Shown: in pieces, positions 51,279 to 60,231 of the stretch
Numbering within the stretch: position 1 is the stretch's first letter
How the letters are laid out: each line of letters begins with the position of its first letter
Origin: CAZRRV01 sp045660865
GTDB taxonomy: Bacteria; Bacillota; Clostridia; Oscillospirales; Acutalibacteraceae
Length of the DNA stretch: 64,000 nucleotides
Reading direction: 5' to 3'
Assembly (NCBI GenBank): GCA_045660865.1
Contig: JAZREP010000028.1
Location: 1 to 64,000 of the forward strand
Notes under the pieces: model-generated
What the model saw: only the letters and a program-made list of their open reading frames with translations
Told to the model about the DNA's origin: nothing
Database searches by the model: none
Position numbers and translations under genes: made by a program

Positions 51279-52278
51279 TGCCTTCCTTTTTAAGATACTT
51301 AGTTATAACAAACAAACTTCCGAACACACCGGCGAATATGCCGACGGCGGCAAACATAATTAATAATTCCCAAATGAATGTGTTAAAGGGCACAACCGAA
51401 GCGATACTCAAAACGCTCTTCAAGGTTTCAACTACTGCTCGATACAAGAAATATACGAGCCCCAAAGAAACAAGTGCCGAAACAACACCAATCGCAACGC
51501 CTTCAACCAAGAAAGGAATACGGATAAAGGAGTCAGTAGCACCGACCGCCTTCATAATATTGATTTCCAGCTTGCGGTTATACATAGTAACACGGATAGT
51601 GTTTGATACTATAACGAGAGAAATGATAACCAAAATACCGATAATCCAGAAGCCCGCTATTTTAAGCGCATTCTTAATGGCATAAATGGTGTCCGCAACA
51701 TTTTCTTGGGACTGAACACTGTCTACACCCTCAGTATCCTTTATTGCCTGCACGGTTTCATCAAACTTTGACAAGTCTTTTAAAACTACCTTGGCGCCGT
51801 CAGACATTGGGTTTTCATCATCAATGAAATCAAAGTATTCTTTTTGATTTTCTAAAAGGTTGTCCTTAACTGTTTCAAGAGCTTGTTCCTTTGATATGTA
51901 TTCAACTGATGAAACATTATCAAGTGTTTCAAGTTTTTCGCAAAGCTCGAGCGCCTCTTTCTCATTATGAATGAGATAAGCGTCCTCGGGAACTTCATCC
52001 TCGCTATTATCGGTCGTGGTTGTATCCTGAGGCACAGTAAAATCCTTGGCAGCCTCACCGTAAAGGACCGAGTTTTTGTCATTAAAATACACCATAATGA
52101 CATTTTCTTTTTCAATCTCGTTTAGTGCCTTATCAACATTCTTAGTAATCATTACTGCAACGCCGATAATTGACATACAGGCCACCAAAACACCGATAGA
52201 AGCTATTGACATAAGGCGGTTTACCCATATATTCTTTAAGCCGTTGGCAGTGAGGTATCTAACGCTACGCAGTTTCAT
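51259..52278 (-). CDS. ftsX: Cell-division protein FtsX
   Basis: 339-residue membrane protein with four hydrophobic helices: one N-terminal, then three in the second half. A large extracytoplasmic loop with an acidic segment (TTTDNSEDEVPEDAYLIH) lies between helices 1 and 2. TMYNRKLEINIMKAVGATDSFIRIPFLVEG is the conserved cytoplasmic coupling region. With FtsE it transmits ATP hydrolysis to the hydrolase downstream. Its ATG overlaps the ftsE stop by one base. Confidence 0.94.
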   Translation of the reverse strand: MKLRSVRYLTANGLKNIWVNRLMSIASIGVLVACMSIIGVAVMITKNVDKALNEIEKENVIMVYFNDKNSVLYGEAAKDFTVPQDTTTTDNSEDEVPEDAYLIHNEKEALELCEKLETLDNVSSVEYISKEQALETVKDNLLENQKEYFDFIDDENPMSDGAKVVLKDLSKFDETVQAIKDTEGVDSVQSQENVADTIYAIKNALKIAGFWIIGILVIISLVIVSNTIRVTMYNRKLEINIMKAVGATDSFIRIPFLVEGVAIGVVSALVSLGLVYFLYRAVVETLKSVLSIASVVPFNTFIWELLIMFAAVGIFAGVFGSLFVITKYLKKEGSEFRAI

Positions 52279-53012
52279 TACAGTACCTCCCCACCATTGT
52301 TATCGGCAATAACTGTGCCCTTGTCCAACATAATAACACGCATATTAAAGTCACGCACCATTTGGTGCTCATGGGTTACCATAAGAACAGTAGTGCCGCG
52401 TTTATTGATTTCTGCCAAAAGTTCAACAATGGCATAGGACATATTTGGGTCCACATTACCTGTAGGCTCGTCCGCAATAATTAAGCTGGGCTTATTCACC
52501 AGCGCACGTGCCAAGCCGACACGCTGTTGTTCACCGCCTGAAAGCTCACTAGGCATAACATGTGCCTTTTGGCTTAAGCCTACCAAATTCAACGCCTTTG
52601 CAACACTGCGGCGGATTTCACGCCGACCGGCACCTGTAACGTGCATAGCAAAAGCCACATTTTCAAATACATTTAAATTGGGTATCAATCTAAAATCCTG
52701 AAAAACTATACCCATTGTGCGCCTTAACATAGGGATTTGGCGGCGCTTCATACGGCTGAGACGGTAACCGTTGACTATAAGCTCGCCGGAATCCATCTTT
52801 TCTTCTCGCATAATAAGTTTCATAAAGGTACTTTTACCGGCACCGGAGGGGCCGACAACAAAGACAAATTCACCCTTATTTATGCGTATATTTACATCGT
52901 TGAGCGCGTGCGTTCCGTTAGCGTAAACTTTTGAGACACCTTTAAACTCTATAAGCGGCTCGTTAACCTTGGAAAGCACTGCCTCATTTACTTCTGGTTT
53001 AATTGTACTCAC
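52278..53012 (-). CDS. ftsE: Cell-division ATP-binding protein FtsE
   Basis: 244-residue ABC ATPase with Walker A GPSGAGKST, signature LSGGEQQRVGLARA and Walker B LIIADEPTG. The core starts LIEFKGVSKVY, so about 20 residues precede the usual FtsE N-terminus. The only in-frame start seen is a GTG at 53012, placed within an AAAAAGGGTGA sequence; an alternative non-canonical start nearby cannot be excluded. It lies 5 bp behind the PucR-type gene. Confidence 0.94.
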   Translation of the reverse strand: MSTIKPEVNEAVLSKVNEPLIEFKGVSKVYANGTHALNDVNIRINKGEFVFVVGPSGAGKSTFMKLIMREEKMDSGELIVNGYRLSRMKRRQIPMLRRTMGIVFQDFRLIPNLNVFENVAFAMHVTGAGRREIRRSVAKALNLVGLSQKAHVMPSELSGGEQQRVGLARALVNKPSLIIADEPTGNVDPNMSYAIVELLAEINKRGTTVLMVTHEHQMVRDFNMRVIMLDKGTVIADNNGGEVL

Positions 53013-53017
53013 CCTTT

Positions 53018-54103
53018 TTAATACTTAATAGGATTTGCTCTTAAATACTTGTTTACCATTAAAGCAATTTTAAATACTATTGCATGGTCAAACTCTCGCA
53101 AATCAAGACCGGTAATCTTCTTTATCTTTTCAAGTCTGTAAACCAAAGTGTTTCTATGCACAAAGAGTTTACGTGAGGTTTCTGAAACGTTCAGGTTGTT
53201 TTCAAAGAATTTTTGAATGGTAAAGAGGGTTTCTTGGTCAAGGCTTTCAATTGAGCCACGTTTAAATACCTCTTTAAGAAAACTGTCACAAAGTGTTGTA
53301 GGCAGTTGATAAATCAAGCGTGCAATACCTAAATTATTGTAGCTGACAATAGATTTTTCGGTATCAAATACCTTACCAACCTCAAGCGCAACCTGCGCTT
53401 CCTTGAATGAACGGGCAAGGTCTTTAAGATTTTCTACCGTTGTACCGATGCCAACCACAACGTGTGTATAGAATTCACCCGAAAGGGTGTCAACAATTGA
53501 ACGGGAAAGATTTTCTAAATCCTTCATTTCTATGTTCTGTTTGGTTTCTTTTACAAGCACTATACTGGAATCGCTAATGCTTATAACGAAATCTTTATTT
53601 TTATCGGGGAAGAGATTTTGAATAATGTCGTAAACTGAAACATCATTGTGTGACACCACTTTAATAAGGATAACTGTACGAGAAACGTCATTATTAAAGC
53701 GAAGCTCACGAGATTTAATATAAACATCGCCCGGCAAAATATTATCAAGAATTATGTTCTTAATAAAATTCTTTCGGTCATATTTTTCATCATAGTAAAA
53801 TTTAATGCTGCTGAGTGAAATTGCCAAAATTTCTACATACTTTGCCGCTTGAGGGTCTGTACCATCAACAAAAAGTAAAAATTCGGGAGTCTTATCGGAG
53901 CCGAAGAATTTATAGGTGCTCTGACCTTTTGTAAAGGTTTCTGTAGAGCCGGTAAAGCTCTGAACGGGAGCCTCATACGCTTCGCCGACACGACTTAAAT
54001 CACTGCAAGCAATTACAGTAGAATTTTCATCGATAACACCTACTGTTCTATCAATAACATCTTTCATTTGATGAATTATCCCTTGAAAAAGTCTGTTAGA
54101 CAT
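53018..54103 (-). CDS. PucR/CdaR-type transcriptional regulator
   Basis: 361-residue protein. The C-terminal helix-turn-helix of the PucR family is clear: FFENNLNVSETSRKLFVHRNTLVYRLEKI. A GGDEF-like central region and an N-terminal putative sensory domain (VGVIDENSTVIACSDLSRVGEAYE) precede it. The effector is unknown; relatives sense sugar diacids or purines. The ATG at 54103 follows GGGGAAG by ten bases. Its promoter sits in front, and the gene heads the ftsE-ftsX-hydrolase row, so it may set their expression. Confidence 0.85.
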   Translation of the reverse strand: MSNRLFQGIIHQMKDVIDRTVGVIDENSTVIACSDLSRVGEAYEAPVQSFTGSTETFTKGQSTYKFFGSDKTPEFLLFVDGTDPQAAKYVEILAISLSSIKFYYDEKYDRKNFIKNIILDNILPGDVYIKSRELRFNNDVSRTVILIKVVSHNDVSVYDIIQNLFPDKNKDFVISISDSSIVLVKETKQNIEMKDLENLSRSIVDTLSGEFYTHVVVGIGTTVENLKDLARSFKEAQVALEVGKVFDTEKSIVSYNNLGIARLIYQLPTTLCDSFLKEVFKRGSIESLDQETLFTIQKFFENNLNVSETSRKLFVHRNTLVYRLEKIKKITGLDLREFDHAIVFKIALMVNKYLRANPIKY

Positions 54104-54172
54104 AAAACTTACACTTCCCCTTTGTTTTGCATCAATAAAAAGTATATATAATACTACCAATTATCCATATAT

Positions 54173-54201
54173 ATTGTACACAAAATCCTGTAATATTTCA
54201 A
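54173..54201 (-). promoter_or_regulatory. Promoter of the pucR-ftsE-ftsX-M23 operon
   Basis: Minus-strand TTGAAA (54196-54201), 17-bp spacer, TACAAT (54173-54178). Confidence 0.75.
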
Positions 54202-54242
54202 GTGCAAATGGCGAAAAAGTTACAGATTTGTTACAAAATAAT

Positions 54243-54290
54243 AAAAAACACACCTGCCGGTAACCATAAGTTACCAACAGGTGATTTTTT
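54243..54290 (-). terminator. Terminator of the sugar ABC ATPase gene
   Basis: Stem with CACCTG and GGTAAC arms and their complements around a loop, followed on the minus strand by a T-run. Confidence 0.8.
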
Positions 54291-54303
54291 TACCATTTTT
54301 TAA

Positions 54304-55446
54304 TTAGTTAGAGATTGTTTTCTCAGTCTCTTTATCGAAGATGTGAAGCTTTTCAGGCTCAATAGCAATCTTAATGGTGTCGCCTGCTTTAGCAGTAGAG
54401 GTAGGAGCAACACGGCAGTTGATATTTGTACCTTCGCATACGGTGTAGAGATATGTCTCAGCACCCATAAGCTCGGTAACTTCAAGATATGCTTCTACAA
54501 CGCCATCTTTGAACTTTTCAAGGAGTTCCGGCTCGTCGTGAACGTGTTCAGGACGGATACCGAAGGTAACCTCTTTATCAACATAAGCATCTAATTTGCC
54601 ATCTACATTCTTAGAAGCAGGTAATTTGATTTGATATTTAACGCCCGGCTTGGTTTCAGTATCCTCTGAGCCGAACTCAGCAAAGTAATCTTTACCGGAC
54701 TTAATGATTTTACCATCAATAAAGTTCATTTGCGGAGAGCCGATAAAGCCTGCAACGAACATATTAACAGGTGTCTCATAAAGGTTTTGCGGAGAATCAA
54801 CCTGTTGGATTAAACCATCCTTCATAACAACGATACGAGTACCCATGGTCATAGCCTCGGTCTGGTCGTGTGTTACGTAAATGAAGGTTGTACCCAATTT
54901 TAAGTGAAGCTTAGAAATCTCGGTACGCATTTGAGCACGGAGCTTAGCGTCAAGGTTTGAAAGCGGCTCGTCAAGTAAGAATACCTTAGGCTCACGAACG
55001 ATTGCACGACCCAAAGCTACACGCTGACGCTGACCACCTGACAAAGCAGCAGGTTTACGCTGTAAAAGATGAGCGATATCCAAAATTCTTGCAGCCTCAT
55101 CAACACGGCGTTTGATTTCAGCCTTAGGTGTTTTGCGAAGCTTCAAACCGAATGCCATGTTATCATAAACTGACATATGCGGATACAAAGCATAGTTCTG
55201 GAATACCATTGCGATATCTCTATCCTTAGGAGCAACTTCATTAACCAATCTGTCGCCAATGTAGAGTTCGCCTTCAGAAATTTCTTCCAAACCGGCAATC
55301 ATACGCAAAGTGGTAGACTTACCGCAGCCGGAAGGACCTACAAGGATGATAAATTCCTTGTCTTCAATCTCCAAGTTGAAATCGGAAACAGCTGTTACAC
55401 CGCCTGCATAATGTTTGTAAATATTACGAAGTGAAAGACTTGCCAT
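54304..55446 (-). CDS. Sugar ABC transporter ATPase (UgpC/MsmK type)
   Basis: 380-residue ATPase with Walker A VGPSGCGKST, signature ALSGGQRQRVALGRAIV, Walker B VFLLDEPLSNLDAKLR, and a C-terminal TOBE/regulatory domain (TFGIRPEHVHDEPELLE). No permease or binding-protein gene adjoins it. This fits the shared multi-system ATPase MsmK of Gram-positives, which serves several carbohydrate importers. Transcribed as a single gene with an extended -10 promoter and terminator. Confidence 0.9.
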   Translation of the reverse strand: MASLSLRNIYKHYAGGVTAVSDFNLEIEDKEFIILVGPSGCGKSTTLRMIAGLEEISEGELYIGDRLVNEVAPKDRDIAMVFQNYALYPHMSVYDNMAFGLKLRKTPKAEIKRRVDEAARILDIAHLLQRKPAALSGGQRQRVALGRAIVREPKVFLLDEPLSNLDAKLRAQMRTEISKLHLKLGTTFIYVTHDQTEAMTMGTRIVVMKDGLIQQVDSPQNLYETPVNMFVAGFIGSPQMNFIDGKIIKSGKDYFAEFGSEDTETKPGVKYQIKLPASKNVDGKLDAYVDKEVTFGIRPEHVHDEPELLEKFKDGVVEAYLEVTELMGAETYLYTVCEGTNINCRVAPTSTAKAGDTIKIAIEPEKLHIFDKETEKTISN

Positions 55447-55495
55447 ATTTTTTCCTCCTAAATCTTAAGGCCGCATTACCCGACCTTGCAAAGTC

Positions 55496-55504
55496 ATTAT
55501 ATCA
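55496..55504 (-). promoter_or_regulatory. Extended -10 promoter of the sugar ABC ATPase gene
   Basis: Minus-strand TGA plus TATAAT (55496-55501). No good -35 at 17 bp. Upstream the repeat ACAAGTTT/AAACTTGT might be an operator; unproven. Confidence 0.5.
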
Positions 55505-55628
55505 CACAAGTTTTTAAATTACTATAACACGAATGTCCAAACTTGTTTTTGCCTTTTTGTGTAAAAGTCACAACACATTCAAAAAAGACCATAAAAGTAT
55601 AGATTTATTGTTACATATTAACTACAAA

Positions 55629-56333
55629 TCATACAAACACACGAGATATTTCTTCAAACGTAATTTCCTTTAATTCACCGCTTGATAGTTCATTATCGAG
55701 CCACAAGCCGCCTATACGCTCTCTGTGTAAAGAAACAACGCCCAACCCTGCGGTGCCAAACATACGCTTTACTTGGTGGTACTTGCCCTCAGTTATGATT
55801 ATGCGAGCTAAGGTTTTGCCCAACAATTCTAATTTTGCAGGGCGACACTGAGTACCATCGGCAAGTGTTACACCGTTAGCAAAAGCCGTCACCAATTCCG
55901 GCATTGGCTCTGCGTCCAATGTTGCTATATAGCTTTTTTCGATATGCTTATTTGGTGAAATTATACGATGGAGCAAATCGCCGTCGTTAGTTATGAGTAG
56001 CAAGCCTGTTGTGTCCCTGTCAAGTCTGCCAACCGGTGAGCATTGAAATTTTTTGTATTGCAGAGGTAATAAATCAAGCACTGTTTTAGCTGATTTATCT
56101 CTGGTGGCGCTAACAATACCTGTTGGCTTATTTAACATAAAATAAACGTATTTTTTATAAATTAGTGAGTTGCCGTCAAGCAAAACGGCAGAATCTGTAT
56201 CAACCGTAGTATCAGGTTTTGTTACAGCTTGTCCATCTACCGTGACACGCCCCTGCCAGATGGCTATGCGCGCATCCTTTCGGGACAAATCACTTTGCGA
56301 AGCAACAAATTTATCTAATCTTACCTTTGCCAT
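55629..56333 (-). CDS. Pseudouridine synthase, RsuA/RluB family
   Basis: 234-residue protein with an N-terminal S4 domain (VRLDKFVASQSDLSRKDARIAI) and the catalytic motif GRLDRDTTGLLLITNDG around residue 107, whose Asp is the nucleophile. RsuA-type members modify 16S rRNA and RluB/E/F types 23S; which applies is not clear. ATG at 56333 follows AAGGAGTGCCT. Confidence 0.9.
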   Translation of the reverse strand: MAKVRLDKFVASQSDLSRKDARIAIWQGRVTVDGQAVTKPDTTVDTDSAVLLDGNSLIYKKYVYFMLNKPTGIVSATRDKSAKTVLDLLPLQYKKFQCSPVGRLDRDTTGLLLITNDGDLLHRIISPNKHIEKSYIATLDAEPMPELVTAFANGVTLADGTQCRPAKLELLGKTLARIIITEGKYHQVKRMFGTAGLGVVSLHRERIGGLWLDNELSSGELKEITFEEISRVFV

Positions 56334-56344
56334 AGGCACTCCTT

Positions 56345-56779
56345 TTATTTAAATGGTTGCATAAACCCATTAAGTTCCGTTGAACTAACATCTCCACCTA
56401 TAACTTTATCATCCAACACAAGCAGATGCAAATAAACATTTTCACCGCCTGAAGGGTGGTTCAGCACTTTATAGGTGTATTGTTTTGCGGTTTTTCCGCT
56501 ATACTCCAACAAGTCAAAACCTTGTTTTTTCTGTAGTTTATTATATTCTAAATAGACATTATTAAACTGCCGAGGAATAATCACTTCCTCCATGTGGCAG
56601 TTCCCTTCTACCATCCAACCAAAGGAATTGATATAATCAACCCTTGCGGCCTCGTCAAAGGTTCGGCCATCGTGTTCGTTAGCCGTAACCAAAAAGCAGT
56701 AAAGCGAAAAGAAAGTGAATGCCAACAATGCAAGCATAATTTGCGGCATTCTCTTAGTGATTTTTAACAGAGAAAACAT
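56345..56779 (-). CDS. DUF4830-like membrane-anchored protein
   Basis: 144-residue protein with one N-terminal transmembrane helix (about residues 10-33) and an extracytoplasmic domain that resembles DUF4830 (INSFGWMV then FNNVYLEYNKLQKKQGFDLLEY, TYKVLNHP, VIGGDVSS). Function unknown. The ATG at 56779 follows GAGGGGTG. It lies between rsuA and ispF, 11 bp from the former, without its own promoter seen. Confidence 0.75.
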   Translation of the reverse strand: MFSLLKITKRMPQIMLALLAFTFFSLYCFLVTANEHDGRTFDEAARVDYINSFGWMVEGNCHMEEVIIPRQFNNVYLEYNKLQKKQGFDLLEYSGKTAKQYTYKVLNHPSGGENVYLHLLVLDDKVIGGDVSSTELNGFMQPFK

Positions 56780-56821
56780 AACAACACCCCTCATATTGAA
56801 TATCTATGAAGGGGGTAGTTA

Positions 56822-57289
56822 TTATATGATAATTGCTACTGCGTGTGCGGCTATACCTTCTTTACGACCTGTAAAGCCTAAGCCCTCCTCGGTTGTAGCT
56901 TTGATGTTTATATTTTCAATATCTGTACCTACTATTTCTGCAACAGTTTGGCGCATATTTTCAATATAGGGTGCTAATTTCGGCTCTTGGGCAAGCACGG
57001 TTGAATCAATATTGCCCACCTTATAACCTTTTTGCTCCAGCAATTCTACGGTAACCTTTAACAGCTTTTTGCTGTCTATACCCTTATAAGCAGGGTCGGT
57101 ATCGGGAAAGTGGTGACCTATATCACCCATAGCCGCTGCGCCGAGTAAAGCATCGCAAATAGCGTGCAGTAAAACATCGGCATTAGAGTGACCCAAAAGC
57201 CCCTTATCGTACGGGATATTAACACCGCCCAAATAAAGCGGACGACCGTCACAAAATCTATGGACATCATATCCGTGACCTATACGCAT
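56822..57289 (-). CDS. ispF: 2-C-methyl-D-erythritol 2,4-cyclodiphosphate synthase
   Basis: 155-residue MEP-pathway enzyme. The N-terminal MRIGHGYDVHRF gives the metal ligands Asp8 and His10, and GHSNADVLLHAICDALLGA the next. HFPDTDPAYKG and the C-terminal TTEEGLGFTGRKEGI complete the active site. It directly follows ispD (1 bp), the usual pair for isoprenoid precursor synthesis. Confidence 0.96.
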   Translation of the reverse strand: MRIGHGYDVHRFCDGRPLYLGGVNIPYDKGLLGHSNADVLLHAICDALLGAAAMGDIGHHFPDTDPAYKGIDSKKLLKVTVELLEQKGYKVGNIDSTVLAQEPKLAPYIENMRQTVAEIVGTDIENINIKATTEEGLGFTGRKEGIAAHAVAIII

Positions 57290-57290
57290 A

Positions 57291-58010
57291 TCACTTTTCT
57301 CCTTTCAAAAAGGTTTCGGCAACAAGCAAATCTTCTGCCGTAGTGATTTTAATATTCTTATAATCACCTGCTACGCAGTTCACCTTAACTCCGCTGCTTT
57401 CTACCAAAGCACAATCATCGGTGAAGCCGCTTATATCCGTCCTACCGCTAAGCGCATTTTCGTAGGTTTCAGAATCAAAACCCTGCGGTGTTTGCATAGC
57501 CATAAGACCGTCTCTTTTTAAAGTTGCGGTAACCATTCCAAACTCATCAACCGATTTTATGGTGTCCTTAACCGGCATTGCCGCCGCTGAGGCTTTATTA
57601 GTTTTAAGACCTTCGATAACCCTATCTATGATTTCTTTTGAAACCAAGGGGCGTGCGCCGTCGTGAATCAAGACTTGTTTTGTGCGAACCATATTGAAGC
57701 CTGCCGCAACTGATTCTGCTCTACTATCCCCGCCCGACACAATATCGGTAACCTTTGAAAATTCATTACAAAGCGATTGCACCGCCTGCATATTACTCTT
57801 TGAAGCAACAACTACAATTGCTTTTATATCGGGGTGCTCTTGGAAAGCCTTTAATGAATAAGTCAGCACAGGTCTACCTCTAAGCGGTGCTAAAATTTTA
57901 TCCAAACCGCCCATTCTTGAAGATGAGCCTGCCGCAGTAATAATGGCAGTAACTCCATCAGTCTCATAATTGTTTAATGAATATTCCAGTTTAAACTGAA
58001 CTTGTGGCAA
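57291..58010 (-). CDS. ispD: 2-C-methyl-D-erythritol 4-phosphate cytidylyltransferase
   Basis: MEP-pathway CTP transferase. The nucleotide motif AIITAAGSSSRMGGLDKILAPL and IHDGARPLVSKEIIDRVIEG are present. About 20 residues of non-motif sequence precede the core. Start chosen at the TTG at 58010, nine bases after AAGGAG; an ATG at 58019 touches that site. The preceding gene's terminator lies about 20 bp upstream, so expression may depend on readthrough. Confidence 0.9.
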   Translation of the reverse strand: MPQVQFKLEYSLNNYETDGVTAIITAAGSSSRMGGLDKILAPLRGRPVLTYSLKAFQEHPDIKAIVVVASKSNMQAVQSLCNEFSKVTDIVSGGDSRAESVAAGFNMVRTKQVLIHDGARPLVSKEIIDRVIEGLKTNKASAAAMPVKDTIKSVDEFGMVTATLKRDGLMAMQTPQGFDSETYENALSGRTDISGFTDDCALVESSGVKVNCVAGDYKNIKITTAEDLLVAETFLKGEK

Positions 58011-58029
58011 ATCTCTCATCTCCTTATCT

Positions 58030-58058
58030 AAAAAAAGCGTCGGTTGACCGACGCTTTC
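58030..58058 (-). terminator. Terminator between the CD1247-like gene and ispD
   Basis: Stem AAAGCGTCGG with its complement around TCAA, followed by a T-run on the minus strand. Confidence 0.85.
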
Positions 58059-58062
58059 ATTG

Positions 58063-58521
58063 TTAGTCTTCTTGACTATCGTCACTGAGCTCGTCATCGC
58101 TGTCAAACTCAAACTCTAACTTTGTGCTGCAGTTGGGGCAAATGATTTCGCCCTCGTCCAGCATCTCTTCTGTAAGATAAATTAAATCGCGGCATTTGGG
58201 ACATTCTACCTCATACTCACAATCATCATCTTCACAGTCACAGTCACAATCAAAATCGCAGTCACAGCAATTTCCGTCACAGCAATCATCGTCATCATCA
58301 TCGCCGTAGAAATCGCTCTCTAATGCTGCTAAATCTTCATCAACGGCGTCAATTTGGTCGCAAATTTCACCGCAACCGCACTCAACCTCTTCAATAGAGA
58401 GAGCAACATCCTCTAAAACCTCGATAATTGCGCCGATTAATTTGTCCTGCTTATTATCTTCATTAAGACCTAAGCCCTCAGCCAAGCCTTTTAAATAAGA
58501 TACTTTTTCGGATAAAGTCAT
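58063..58521 (-). CDS. CD1247-type acidic Cys-rich protein with zinc ribbon
   Basis: 152-residue protein. The N-terminal helical region (TLSEKVSYLKGLAEGLGL) is the CD1247 N-terminal domain of Clostridia. Residues about 70-100 form an Asp/Cys-rich run (multiple DCDC-like pairs), then a zinc ribbon (CPKC then CPNC). Such a stretch could bind metals. Function unknown. The ATG follows GGAGATAATT, 11 bp after efp. Confidence 0.8.
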   Translation of the reverse strand: MTLSEKVSYLKGLAEGLGLNEDNKQDKLIGAIIEVLEDVALSIEEVECGCGEICDQIDAVDEDLAALESDFYGDDDDDDCCDGNCCDCDFDCDCDCEDDDCEYEVECPKCRDLIYLTEEMLDEGEIICPNCSTKLEFEFDSDDELSDDSQED

Positions 58522-58532
58522 AATTATCTCCT

Positions 58533-59090
58533 TTACGCTCTTTCCATATATTCGCCGGTGCGGGTATCAATACGAATCATATCGCCCTCATTGATAAACA
58601 AGGGTACACGAATCTCTGCGCCGGTTTCCAATGTAGCGGGTTTGGTAGCATTTGTAGCTGTATCGCCTTTAAAGCCGGGGTCAGTTTGTGTGATTTGAAG
58701 CTCAACAAATGTGGGCGGCTCAACACCGAAAATTTTACCCTTGTAGGACAAAATTTTGCAAACCATATTTTCTTTAACAAATTTAAAGTTGTCACCCAAC
58801 TCATCAGCATTTACAGGAACGAGCTCATAAGATTCTAAGTCCATAAAATAGTACAGACCGCCGTCCTCATAAGAATATTCCATTTCCTTGCGCTCTACAA
58901 AAGCGGTGGGGAATTTTTCAGTAGGAGAAAAAGTTTTTTCTACTACGGAGCCTGCAATAACATTACGAATCTTGGTGCGAACAAAAGCCGCGCCCTTACC
59001 CGGTTTTACATGCTGAAATTCAATAATTTGATAAACATTACCTTCCATTTCGAAGGTTACGCCGTTTCTAAAATCACCGGCACTAATCAT
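58533..59090 (-). CDS. efp: Elongation factor P
   Basis: 185-residue translation factor relieving stalls at polyproline. It begins MISAGDFRNGVTFEMEG, and HVKPGKGAAFVRTK carries the tip lysine that is modified in some lineages. Three beta-barrel domains are represented, ending with EIRVPLFINEGDMIRIDTRTGEY. ATG at 59090 follows GGAGG by ten bases. Has its own promoter. Confidence 0.96.
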   Translation of the reverse strand: MISAGDFRNGVTFEMEGNVYQIIEFQHVKPGKGAAFVRTKIRNVIAGSVVEKTFSPTEKFPTAFVERKEMEYSYEDGGLYYFMDLESYELVPVNADELGDNFKFVKENMVCKILSYKGKIFGVEPPTFVELQITQTDPGFKGDTATNATKPATLETGAEIRVPLFINEGDMIRIDTRTGEYMERA

Positions 59091-59145
59091 ATCGTTTATA
59101 CCTCCAATATTTGCTTGGGCTGACAACTAATTATCAGCTTATTTT

Positions 59146-59174
59146 ATAGTATCCTATTTTTACCTTTTTTGCAA
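59146..59174 (-). promoter_or_regulatory. Promoter of the efp gene
   Basis: Minus-strand TTGCAA (59169-59174), 17-bp spacer, TACTAT (59146-59151). A hairpin GCTGA/TCAGC (about 59119-59138) falls in the leader. Confidence 0.6.
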
Positions 59175-59190
59175 GTGTTTATTTAAAAAA

Positions 59191-60228
59191 TCAAAGAATA
59201 ATCAAGGATTTATCGGCTCTTGTAAGGTTTTTACAGCCGTTATCCGTAACATATACCATATCTTCTATACGGACACCGAACTTTTCGGGAATATAAATGC
59301 CCGGCTCAACCGTTACTACATTCCCTGCTTGCAGTTTGCCTTCGCTTCTTACAGAAAGGTTTGGCCCTTCGTGTATCTCTAAGCCTACACCGTGACCTGT
59401 GCCGTGGGTATAGTATTTCGAGAAACCGGCATTCTTTATTTCTTCCCTTGCCGCTGCATCAACCACCGACAACAGTTCGTTCGGTTTTATTGCTGCAAGT
59501 GCTTTTTCCTGTGCGCTAAGCACTGTATTGTAAACCGTTTCCATAGCCTCGGTAACGCCGCCGACTGCAACTGTGCGGGTCATATCACTATGATATCCGT
59601 TTACAACTGCGCCAAAATCCAATGTTACAAATTCATTAGGACCAATTGTTTTATAAGACGGTTCACCGTGGGGCATTGAACTGCGTTTGCCCGAAACAAC
59701 TATCGTATCAAAGGCACTCTTTTCAGCACCTGCACGGCGCATATAATAATCCAGCTCTGCCGCAATCTGCTTTTCACTAACACCTATACGGATAAAGTTT
59801 AAAATATTTTCGAATGCTCTTTCGGCTATGCGTTGTGCTTTCTCTATATTTTCCAGCTCATCATCAGATTTTACGGCACGCATATCTCTTATTGTATCAC
59901 TAAGCTTTTGGTTAGGTGTGATTTCCAATGTCGGGAACAGCTCACGCAGGCGCTCTAATTGTTCAATTGTTATTTCGGTTTCTACCGAAAGCTCACGCAC
60001 CCTAAGTTCACAAAAAAGCTCTAAAAGTTGTTTTTTGGTGTTGGTTAATAAAATCACATTTACACCCGATAGTTTTCTCTCGGCGGCTTCAAAATATCGG
60101 CCGTCTAAAAACAAATATTTTCTTCCGCCGCAAAGCACTAAGTATCCATCACTTGAAGCAAAACCCGAAAGATACTGCCTTGCTACCGGGGTGATAATCA
60201 GTTCCGCTTTATTTGTTGTTTCGCCCAT
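59191..60228 (-). CDS. Xaa-Pro aminopeptidase/dipeptidase (M24 family)
   Basis: 345-residue M24 metallopeptidase of the pita-bread fold. The creatinase-like N-terminal domain is followed by the catalytic half, with metal ligands in VTLDFGAVVNGYHSDMTR, HGTGHGVGLEIHEGP and VVTVEPGIYIP. It cleaves Xaa-Pro bonds from peptides. It follows the endonuclease IV-like gene after 3 bp; directly upstream of efp in the same direction. Confidence 0.92.
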   Translation of the reverse strand: MGETTNKAELIITPVARQYLSGFASSDGYLVLCGGRKYLFLDGRYFEAAERKLSGVNVILLTNTKKQLLELFCELRVRELSVETEITIEQLERLRELFPTLEITPNQKLSDTIRDMRAVKSDDELENIEKAQRIAERAFENILNFIRIGVSEKQIAAELDYYMRRAGAEKSAFDTIVVSGKRSSMPHGEPSYKTIGPNEFVTLDFGAVVNGYHSDMTRTVAVGGVTEAMETVYNTVLSAQEKALAAIKPNELLSVVDAAAREEIKNAGFSKYYTHGTGHGVGLEIHEGPNLSVRSEGKLQAGNVVTVEPGIYIPEKFGVRIEDMVYVTDNGCKNLTRADKSLIIL

Positions 60229-60231
60229 AAA

